Source of the DNA: JBFXAM01 sp050184295
GTDB lineage: Bacteria; Planctomycetota; Phycisphaerae; UBA1845; Fen-1342
Direction of reading: 5' to 3'
Assembly (NCBI GenBank): GCA_050184295.1
Contig: JBFXAM010000133.1
Coordinates: forward strand, 1 to 12,558
DNA length: 12,558 bases
In this document: positions 7,603 to 12,558 of the stretch, in pieces
Layout of the letters: every line of letters begins with the position of its first letter
Numbering within the stretch: the first letter of the stretch is position 1
Translations under genes and position numbers: made by a program
Notes under the pieces: generated by a model
Databases searched by the model: none
The model's input: only the letters and a program-made list of their open reading frames with translations
What the model was told of the DNA's origin: nothing

Positions 7603-7635
7603 TTGTGCGCCGCCCCCGGCGGCTTCACGTATACT
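7603..7635 (+). promoter_or_regulatory. Possible promoter with dyad in the spacer, before the zincin gene
   Basis: TATACT (7630-7635) is a strong -10-like hexamer, and TTGTGC (7603-7608) resembles a -35. The spacer is 21 bp, longer than optimal, and contains a perfect dyad, GCCGCC-CCC-GGCGGC (7609-7623). Long spacers bearing a dyad are the arrangement used by MerR-type activators, but their spacers are normally 19-20 bp. It would drive the gene starting at 7697. Confidence 0.35.
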
Positions 7636-7696
7636 GGAGCATTCTACGGTGCCGCAGGGTAGCGGTCGCCGGCGGCGTGTGCGGGGACGTGAAGGC

Positions 7697-8062
7697 ATGA
7701 CCCACCGCGAGTTCGACCGCGTCGTCGAGGAAGCGCTCAAGAGCATCCCCGCGCCGTTTCAGCGTTATCTTGAAAACGTGCGCATCGAGGTGCGCGACCG
7801 CCCCGACGCCGCCTTGATGCGAAAATACGACGTGCCCGACGATCTCCTCGGTCTTTACGACGGGATCCCGATCGACGATCGCGGCATGATCGACGCACCC
7901 GCGTCGATGCCCGACCGAATCTTCATCTTTCGCGAAAATCTGATGGACATGTGCGAGACGCGGGCCGAACTGCTCGAGGAAATCCGCATCACCGTCTTGC
8001 ACGAGATCGGACACCACTTCGGGCTCGACGAGGACCGCCTCGACGAGCTGGGATACGGATGA
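7697..8062 (+). CDS. Minimal zincin-like metallopeptidase domain protein
   Basis: This 121-residue single-domain protein matches the small zincin family (DUF1025, Acidothermus ACEL2062 type). Its core is VLHEIGHHFGLDEDRLDELGY (100-120). His102, Glu103 and His106 form the HExxH zinc site, and an acidic residue (Asp111 or Glu112) after Gly109 is the probable third ligand. The N-terminal FDRVVEEALKSIPAPFQRYLENVRIEVRDRP and the middle LLGLYDGIP segments are also typical of the family. It has no signal peptide, so it is cytoplasmic. The biological substrate of these proteins is unknown. I start at ATG 7697, with GAAGG close upstream and where family similarity begins; an upstream GTG at 7649 would add 16 arginine-rich residues. 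It is divergent from the sppA-like gene across 227 bp. Confidence 0.88.
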   Translation: MTHREFDRVVEEALKSIPAPFQRYLENVRIEVRDRPDAALMRKYDVPDDLLGLYDGIPIDDRGMIDAPASMPDRIFIFRENLMDMCETRAELLEEIRITVLHEIGHHFGLDEDRLDELGYG

Positions 8063-8147
8063 CGTTCGCCGCGCACGCGCCGGGCGTCGCGCGCTCGGCG
8101 GGCATTCGGCCGATCTTCGCCTCGGTCGATTCGGAATCTCAATCGCA

Positions 8148-8172
8148 CCGCGCCGGCGGCGAAGCGGCGCGG
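8148..8172 (+). terminator. Short GC hairpin between the zincin and squalene-cyclase-like genes
   Basis: CCGCGCCG (8148-8155) pairs perfectly with CGGCGCGG (8165-8172) across a 9-nt loop. It lies 85 bp after the zincin stop and 23 bp before the next start. It could end the upstream transcript, although no T-run follows, or fold in the leader of the downstream gene. It is a structural call only. Confidence 0.3.
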
Positions 8173-8195
8173 TCATCAGCTTGCGAGTCGCGAAA

Positions 8196-9488
8196 ATGAA
8201 ACGCAGCCGCTACCTGCTGGTCGGACTTGCCGCCGGAGTGGTCGGTGCCGCCGCCGCGCAGACCCCCACCACGATCCCGGCCGACGAACTCGAGCGCGCC
8301 AAGCGCGCCGCCGACGTCCACCAGCTGGTCCTGGAGCGTGCCGCCAGCCAGCCGCTCCGCCATGCCCGCGCCCGCGCGCTCTCGATCACCGCGAGCGCTG
8401 CCCGATACCTGCTCGCCACGCAGGGCGCGGACGGCGGCTGGGCCTCTGAAACCGGCCCCGGAATCACCTGCCTGGTCCTGCGGGCGCTAGTCCAGAACGC
8501 GATCGTCGGACCGCAGCACCGCTCCGTCCGCCGCGGAGTCGAGTTCGTCCTGAGCTTCCGTCGGGACGATGGCGGCATCTACGCCGCCGAGGGCCTCCAC
8601 AAGAACTACGAGACCAGCGTCGCGCTTTCGCTGCTCAGCGTCCTGAACGATCCGGAGCACCGGGCCATTCGTGACGCCGCCACAAAATTCCTCAAGGACA
8701 ACCAGTGGGACGAAAGCGAGCAGATTTCGGTCGACAATCCCTGGTACGGCGGCGCGGGCTATGGCAGCGGCAAGCGGCCCGATCTCTCCAATACGCAGAT
8801 GATGCTTGAAGCGCTGCACGACAGCGGACTGCCAAAGGACGATCCGACCTACCAAAAAGCCCTGGCGTTCATCCAGCGCTGCCAGATGCTCGGCGAGCAA
8901 AACGACCAGCCGTTCGCGAAAGGCGCGAGCGACGGCGGGTTCATCTATTCGCCCGCCAACGGCGGGGAGAGCAAGGCGGGCAAGTGGCCGGTCGACGCGG
9001 CCGGCCGCCCGACGTCGCAACCCAGCGGCGGCCGCGAGGAACTTCGCTCCTACGGATCGATGACGTATGCCGGCTTTAAGAGCATGCTCTACGCCGGCCT
9101 CTCGCACGACGACCCGCGTGTGCGCGCGGCCCTGGAGTGGATCCGCCGCAACTGGACGCTCGACTACAACCCGAACATGCCCGAGAAGCAGTCGCACGAG
9201 GGGCTCTACTACTACTACCACGTGTTTGCCCGCGCGCTCGCGGCGTTTGGCGAGGATGAGATCCGCGACGCCGCCGGGCGCGATCACGCCTGGCGCGTCG
9301 AGCTCTCGCGCAAGCTCGAGTCGCTCCAGAAAGCCGACGGCAGTTGGGTCAATGAAGAGGATCGCTGGATGGAGGGCCATCCAGCGCTGACCACCGCGTA
9401 CTCGATGCTCGCGCTGCAAGCGGCGTTTCCGCCGGCGGGTATTGCACCCCCGCATGGGTCGACGCGGACCACCCAGCCGACCCCATAG
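8196..9488 (+). CDS. Secreted squalene-cyclase / prenyltransferase-like alpha-alpha barrel protein
   Basis: This 430-residue exported protein starts with MKRSRYLLVGLAAGVVGAAAAQ, a clear signal peptide with cleavage near residue 21. The mature part shows the helix-turn repeats of the terpenoid cyclase/prenyltransferase superfamily with QW-like turns: LLATQGADGGW (72-82), SFRRDDGGIY (120-129), SDGGFIYSP (245-253), SYGSMTYAGFKSMLYAG (285-301) and LQKADGSW (377-384). The Asp-x-Asp-Asp proton-donor motif of squalene-hopene cyclases is not seen and export argues against a membrane cyclase, so a binding or other enzymatic role is more likely. Such secreted repeat proteins are common in Planctomycetota. 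ATG 8196 is chosen over an in-frame TTG at 8181 because the basic n-region begins there. The C-terminal 20 residues are Pro/Thr-rich. Expected partners are unknown. Confidence 0.88.
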   Translation: MKRSRYLLVGLAAGVVGAAAAQTPTTIPADELERAKRAADVHQLVLERAASQPLRHARARALSITASAARYLLATQGADGGWASETGPGITCLVLRALVQNAIVGPQHRSVRRGVEFVLSFRRDDGGIYAAEGLHKNYETSVALSLLSVLNDPEHRAIRDAATKFLKDNQWDESEQISVDNPWYGGAGYGSGKRPDLSNTQMMLEALHDSGLPKDDPTYQKALAFIQRCQMLGEQNDQPFAKGASDGGFIYSPANGGESKAGKWPVDAAGRPTSQPSGGREELRSYGSMTYAGFKSMLYAGLSHDDPRVRAALEWIRRNWTLDYNPNMPEKQSHEGLYYYYHVFARALAAFGEDEIRDAAGRDHAWRVELSRKLESLQKADGSWVNEEDRWMEGHPALTTAYSMLALQAAFPPAGIAPPHGSTRTTQPTP

Positions 9489-9749
9489 TGTAGTGCCTCG
9501 AAAAAACCGACCATGTCACGGACCAAGCCGCGGCCTTCAGGCAGCGCGGAACCGCCGCCCGAAATAAATGTCGCGGCTCCATTGCGTCGCGGTCTTCATG
9601 AGACACTACACGAACGCAGCGACTCCGAGAAAGCTGGAGGGATCCGACTCGGGAAGCATCGGCGTTCCGCCGGCGGGCTCCCGCTTCGCACCGGCGGAAC
9701 ACGGGCGCGACCCGAATCCGACAGGTGAAGTACTTTGGAGACACCACAC
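9488..9749. repeat. Three copies of GTGTRGTGYCTC in mixed orientation
   Basis: Copy 1 is GTGTAGTGCCTC on the plus strand at 9488-9499, beginning at the last base of the squalene-cyclase-like stop codon. Copy 2 is GAGACACTACAC at 9600-9611, inverted. Copy 3 is GAGACACCACAC at 9738-9749, inverted. Copies 2 and 3 share 15 of 17 bases including the following CGAACG/CGATCG. Copies 1 and 2 extend as an imperfect inverted repeat of about 22 bp (...AANACCG) framing a 124-bp segment, which looks like a tiny non-autonomous element or paired protein-binding sites. No target-site duplication is evident. Confidence 0.55.
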
Positions 9750-9853
9750 GATCGCCGGTGCAGTCGCTATCGTTATCAGCACTCAGGCCGCGCCGCCGCG
9801 TGATCCGCCGCGCTCTCATGTAGCTCGTGCGCCGCGTCTCCGATGAAACATGC
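9489..9853. other. 365-bp non-coding stretch with inverted repeats
   Basis: I see no credible gene here. Short open frames (for example 9513-9728 on the plus strand) lack a ribosome site and family features. The stretch holds three copies of a 12-bp motif and a separate perfect 10-bp inverted repeat, both listed below. Any promoter for the membrane protein starting at 9854 should lie near its right end, but I find no convincing -35/-10 pair. Confidence 0.6.
9664..9700. repeat. Perfect 10-bp inverted repeat with 17-nt loop
   Basis: GTTCCGCCGG (9664-9673) is exactly complementary to CCGGCGGAAC (9691-9700). In RNA it would form a stable stem. No T-tract follows, so it is not a standard intrinsic terminator. 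It may be a REP-like intergenic palindrome or a leader structure of the downstream membrane-protein gene. Confidence 0.5.
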
Positions 9854-10642
9854 ATGACGGAGCGCGAAACCACACGCCCGGATGCAGGCCCCCCGACCGC
9901 GATCGCCGAGAACCCGGATCACGCGGGGAACCCGCGCGCGCCGCAATCCGTCGCGACGCCAAAGCCGGCGGCGAACGCAAATCCGGCGACCATCGAGTCC
10001 GTCGACGATGCCGCGCCGACGGCCGATGCGGCCAGCGATGTGGTGCCGATTCCGATCCGCACGGCGCAGCCGGACCGCGCCGAACTCTCGGCCGGCGTCG
10101 ACGAGATTGCACCACTGACACGCGCGGGCAGCGCGCCCGACGCCGCGCCGATCACGGACGGGCCTGCCGACCTCTGCGCAGAATCTCACGCAATTCCGCC
10201 CGCCGACGCCGCTCCGCCGCCCGCGACCAAGCGTGGCGGAAAGAGGTTTCAGATCCCCAAGCGCGGCGGCGCGCGGGGTGACGCACCTGGAGACGCGGGG
10301 GCCGGCGCGGGCGCCGGCGGTGCAACAGGCGCGCGCCAGGCGCCGGCGTGGTGCCGCGCGCTCTACCACGGCGTCGACGCGCTGCTCGAACTGATTCACC
10401 GCCCGTTCGTGCGCGTCCCTCTCGGCGTGCGGAACATCGTCGGCGGCTGCGCAGCCGCGACGATTGTGGTCTCCGTCACCGCGATGTACGCGCTCCCCAC
10501 GCTCTTCCCCCGCCACGACGCGGTCGACTTCCTGGAGGAGCGCATCGCGGATCTCAACCGGCCCAAGCCTGAGCCCGGCGCCGAGTCGCACGAGGAGCCG
10601 GAAAACCAACCCGCGCCGGAAGCCGCACCCGGCGGGCACTGA
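9854..10642 (+). CDS. Disordered-tail single-pass membrane protein, function unknown
   Basis: I do not recognise this 262-residue protein. Residues 1-160 are low complexity, rich in Ala, Pro and Asp with no hydrophobic block, and include a basic patch TKRGGKRFQIPKRGGARG (125-142) and a Gly/Ala run (148-160). A more ordered segment, APAWCRALYHGVDALLELIHRPF (164-186), precedes one transmembrane helix (about 192-217). After it comes a short helix (DAVDFLEERIADLNRP) and a Pro/Glu-rich end. Without a signal peptide, the long N-terminal part is probably cytoplasmic and the tail outside. ATG 9854 is chosen; an in-frame GTG at 9827 would add nine residues and neither has a clear ribosome site. Third-position G/C bias supports this frame over long open frames on the opposite strand. 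It converges on the VOC gene. Confidence 0.65.
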   Translation: MTERETTRPDAGPPTAIAENPDHAGNPRAPQSVATPKPAANANPATIESVDDAAPTADAASDVVPIPIRTAQPDRAELSAGVDEIAPLTRAGSAPDAAPITDGPADLCAESHAIPPADAAPPPATKRGGKRFQIPKRGGARGDAPGDAGAGAGAGGATGARQAPAWCRALYHGVDALLELIHRPFVRVPLGVRNIVGGCAAATIVVSVTAMYALPTLFPRHDAVDFLEERIADLNRPKPEPGAESHEEPENQPAPEAAPGGH

Positions 10643-10688
10643 ATCGGCATTCACATTCACGCGACACGCAGCCGCAGTCCGATCGTCT

Positions 10689-10740
10689 CGCGGCGCGGCT
10701 CAACTCCGCGTTGCGGTATGCGGCGGAGCTTTGCGCCGCG
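10689..10740. terminator. Candidate hairpin between convergent genes
   Basis: CGCGGCGC (10689-10696) pairs exactly with GCGCCGCG (10733-10740), with an inner GCTC/GAGC extension after a small internal loop. It lies 47 bp after the membrane-protein stop and 47 bp beyond the VOC stop at 10787, a sensible place for a shared terminator. There is no T-run on either side. Confidence 0.28.
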
Positions 10741-10786
10741 GTCCTGTCCGGATTCGAGGGTGAGCGCGCGCGGCCGCGAGCGGCGG

Positions 10787-11191
10787 CTACGATCCCGTGA
10801 AGACCGTGTCGCGGGCGACAAAGCAGATGCGGTTTCCGAACGGATCGAGCGCGTAAAAGGAGCGCTCGCCCCACGGCCGACGCACGATCTCGCCCGCGGG
10901 TGCGCCGTGCACGTCGCCGGTCTCGAAGCTCGCGCCCGCGCGGGCGCAGCGGGCGTACACCGCCTCCAAATCGTCGACCGCGAAATAAAACCAATCGGCG
11001 TTCGGCCGCACCGGGTCGTCGTCGCCGTCGGCGCGGGGATCGAGACACGCGAGAATCACGCCGCCGCAATGGAAGTAATGCCGGCCGCCGGAGACGCGGA
11101 CGCCGGGCGCACCGAGCACGGCGGCGTAAAAGCGAGCCGCGGCCTCGATGTCGGACACGAGCAGAATGACGCGGAAGAGCGTGGGATTCAT
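10787..11191 (-). CDS. VOC (glyoxalase/bleomycin-resistance fold) protein with atypical metal site
   Basis: This 134-residue small cytoplasmic protein has the paired beta-alpha-beta-beta-beta modules of the vicinal oxygen chelate superfamily. Module 1 starts FRVILLVSDIEAAARFYAAVLG (6-27); module 2 is WFYFAVDDLEAVYARCARAG (67-86), ending SFYALDPFGNRICFV (111-125). In metal-dependent members the last strand reads GN-x-IEF with a ligand Glu; here it is Cys123. The usual His at the starts of both modules is also missing. It is therefore likelier a binding protein, as in bleomycin-resistance proteins, or a divergent enzyme than a glyoxalase. ATG 11191 has a perfect GGAGG about 5 nt upstream, the best ribosome site in the window. 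It starts 50 bp after the MATE gene stop on the same strand and is probably co-transcribed. Confidence 0.87.
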   Translation of the reverse strand: MNPTLFRVILLVSDIEAAARFYAAVLGAPGVRVSGGRHYFHCGGVILACLDPRADGDDDPVRPNADWFYFAVDDLEAVYARCARAGASFETGDVHGAPAGEIVRRPWGERSFYALDPFGNRICFVARDTVFTGS

Positions 11192-11241
11192 TCGATCCTC
11201 CGTTCGGTTCGGCGCGGCGCGCTTCGCCGCCGCCGGCCGGC

Positions 11242-12558
11242 CTACGCGCTCGGCGCGGCGCCGGCCTGCGCCGCGGCGGAATCGTCCGGATCCGCGCCGG
11301 CGGAACCGACGCCGCGTGAGCCCGCGGGCGCGTCGATCGTGCGGGCGCCGCCTGGCGCTTCGTCAAAGAGCTGAATGCGGCGCCACTCGTCGGTGTGAAA
11401 CCGTCGCCAAAGCAGGACGCCGAGCACGACAATGTAGAGTGTACACATCGCCCACGGTCCGCCGACGCCCCACTGCGGGGCAAAGTACGCGACGCTCAGC
11501 CCGCCGGTCACAAAGATGCCCCAGCAGCACCAGGCGAAGAGCACCGCCGGGGCGCGCGTATCGCCGGCGCCGCGCAGCGCAAAGCTGTAGGTCACGCACA
11601 GACCGTCGCTCACCTGAAACAGCGCCACCCACATGAGAACGTAGCCCGCCGTCGAGACTACGCCGGCGCGCGTCGCGGGGTCCGACTCAAAACACATCAG
11701 GGCGGCCAGCGGCGTTCCGAACAGCAGGAACACGGCCCCCATGAGCGCCATGTATCCCAGAATCACGCGCCGCGCGATGTAGACGCGCTGCACGGCCCGA
11801 TCCGGGCGCCCCTCGCCGATCGCGAAGCCGACCTGCGACGTGAGCGCCTGCCCGATCCCAAGCCCCGGCATGAACGACAGGTGCATGTATTGAATCGCGA
11901 TGCCGCTCGCCGCGAGCGCGACCGTGCCAAAGCGCGGCATCATCAGCTGCTGAAACACCACCCAGGCGCCAATGTCGATCAGCCACTGCGCCGCCGTCGG
12001 CCCGCCGACGCGCAGCAGCGCTACGAAACGCTCGCGATCGAATCGCCACGAATGGCGCGTCTGATAGCGCGCGTCGATCTCGGGGTGCCACAACGCCACC
12101 AGCAGCACCGCGGCGCGCACGACCCATGCCAGCACGGTCGCGACCGCGGCGCCCGCGATGCCCATCGCCGGAAAACCCCAGTGCCCGAAGATCAGCGCGT
12201 AGTTGCCGACGACGTTCGCGCCCAGCGATGCCAGTACCGCCAGCAGCGACACCCGCGGCCGCTGGATGCCGTTGAAGAAATTCTCCATGCCCATGCAGAG
12301 CGTCGCCGGCACGATCGACCACAGCCCCACGCGAAGGTATGCCAGCTCCTCGTGCAGCGCGTCCGGCGGGTGCCCGGCCCACCGCGCGAAGCCGCCGAAC
12401 CACACGTCGAGCGTGAGTATGAGCGGCGTGGTCAGCACCGCCGAGCACGCGGAGATGTAGAGCGTCTGCCACGCGAATCCGCCGCAGCGCGTGGGCTCGT
12501 TGCGTCCTTCCGACTGGGCGACAAACGTCTGCACTGCTTGCGCAACGCCCATCCCGAG
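11242..12558 (-). CDS. MATE family multidrug/metabolite efflux transporter (5' end cut by window)
   Basis: This inner-membrane antiporter of the MatE family (NorM/DinF type) exports drugs or metabolites using Na+ or H+ gradients. The visible 438 residues start inside the first half; the frame is open to the edge and reads LGMGVAQAVQTFVAQSEGR, the family's conserved loop after the second helix, so the true start lies to the right of the window. An internal ATG at 12552 is not the start. About ten hydrophobic helices follow. The second half begins with the equivalent PGLGIGQALTSQVGFAIGEGRP, showing the two-fold internal symmetry, and SFALRGAGDTRAP is a typical late motif. A C-terminal extension of about 50 residues rich in Ala, Gly and Asp is unusual and probably disordered in the cytoplasm. 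It is followed by the VOC gene. Substrate unknown. Confidence 0.92.
   Translation of the reverse strand, partial: LGMGVAQAVQTFVAQSEGRNEPTRCGGFAWQTLYISACSAVLTTPLILTLDVWFGGFARWAGHPPDALHEELAYLRVGLWSIVPATLCMGMENFFNGIQRPRVSLLAVLASLGANVVGNYALIFGHWGFPAMGIAGAAVATVLAWVVRAAVLLVALWHPEIDARYQTRHSWRFDRERFVALLRVGGPTAAQWLIDIGAWVVFQQLMMPRFGTVALAASGIAIQYMHLSFMPGLGIGQALTSQVGFAIGEGRPDRAVQRVYIARRVILGYMALMGAVFLLFGTPLAALMCFESDPATRAGVVSTAGYVLMWVALFQVSDGLCVTYSFALRGAGDTRAPAVLFAWCCWGIFVTGGLSVAYFAPQWGVGGPWAMCTLYIVVLGVLLWRRFHTDEWRRIQLFDEAPGGARTIDAPAGSRGVGSAGADPDDSAAAQAGAAPSA

Noticed and set aside
6462..7628. Longer sppA-like start at 7628
   Set aside because: The added 53 residues are arginine-rich and non-family, and would push the signal sequence inward; ATG 7469 has its own AGAGGG site and an immediate lipoprotein-type signal peptide.
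6345..7700. Long plus-strand open frame (451 codons) opposite the sppA-like gene
   Set aside because: It is rich in Arg, His and Pro, shows no family motifs, and is fully antisense to a protein with clear S49 catalytic residues. High GC creates such frames.
9488..9611. Inverted-repeat segment considered as an insertion sequence with transposase
   Set aside because: The interior is only about 100 bp and codes for nothing transposase-like; no target duplication is visible. At most a non-autonomous remnant.
9513..9728. Small plus-strand ORF of 71 codons in the intergenic gap
   Set aside because: It has no ribosome site, crosses the inverted repeats and reads as low-complexity Arg/Pro/Gly; better explained as chance.
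9776..10660. Minus-strand open frame of 294 codons opposite the disordered membrane protein
   Set aside because: It is arginine- and cysteine-heavy with no domain. The plus-strand frame has strong G/C third positions, a clean transmembrane helix and a coherent domain order.
1..12558. Search for tRNA, rRNA, known riboswitches, defence or biosynthetic clusters
   Set aside because: No cloverleaf, rRNA core sequence, recognised aptamer or set of defence or cluster genes could be supported by reading either strand.

Overview
The window is GC-rich (about two thirds G+C by eye), gene-dense bacterial chromosome, with strong G/C third positions in the genes. The mix suggests Planctomycetota, perhaps a Phycisphaerae-like lineage. 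Reasons: a secreted squalene-cyclase-like repeat protein, a long type-2 orotidine-phosphate decarboxylase, a lysine-rich histone-H1-like tail on a redox-fold domain, several exported proteins and lipoproteins, and weak or absent Shine-Dalgarno sites before many genes. This placement is inference; the window has no rRNA or ribosomal-protein marker.

Layout from left to right: (1) The 5' end of a secreted protein, possibly GH57-like, runs leftward off the edge (1-271). (2) Divergent from it is a two-gene ABC-2 exporter: ATPase (568-1413) and six-helix permease (1568-2869). (3) A leftward block occupies 7469 down to 2921: sppA-like membrane-anchored protease, trpG/pabA glutamine amidotransferase, a small lipoprotein, a lysine-rich-tail/peroxiredoxin-like fusion, and pyrF. 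Only trpG and the lipoprotein are close enough (14-23 bp) to be clearly co-transcribed; the other gaps are 97-275 bp. The 275-bp gap at 4912-5186 holds no convincing gene, only a short A/T-rich patch near 5045-5060. (4) Rightward genes follow: a minimal zincin metallopeptidase (7697-8062), the secreted squalene-cyclase-like repeat protein (8196-9488), a 365-bp non-coding stretch rich in inverted repeats, and a disordered single-pass membrane protein (9854-10642). (5) A leftward pair closes the window: a MATE-family efflux transporter (cut by the right edge) and, 50 bp downstream, a VOC/glyoxalase-fold protein lacking the usual metal ligands.

How they fit: most are unlinked housekeeping or envelope functions (pyrimidine synthesis, a glutamine amidotransferase for tryptophan or folate, membrane proteolysis, export). 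No phage, transposase, CRISPR array, tRNA or classical defence operon is visible. The most unusual item is the fusion at 3970-4911. It joins a 12-unit SAKK-type basic tail, a proline-rich linker and an acidic patch to a peroxiredoxin-like fold whose peroxidatic cysteine position appears to be serine. Other points of interest are a 20-bp near-perfect palindrome just upstream of pyrF, the repeat-bearing gap at 9489-9853, and the MATE + VOC pair, which may be a small drug- or metabolite-handling unit.
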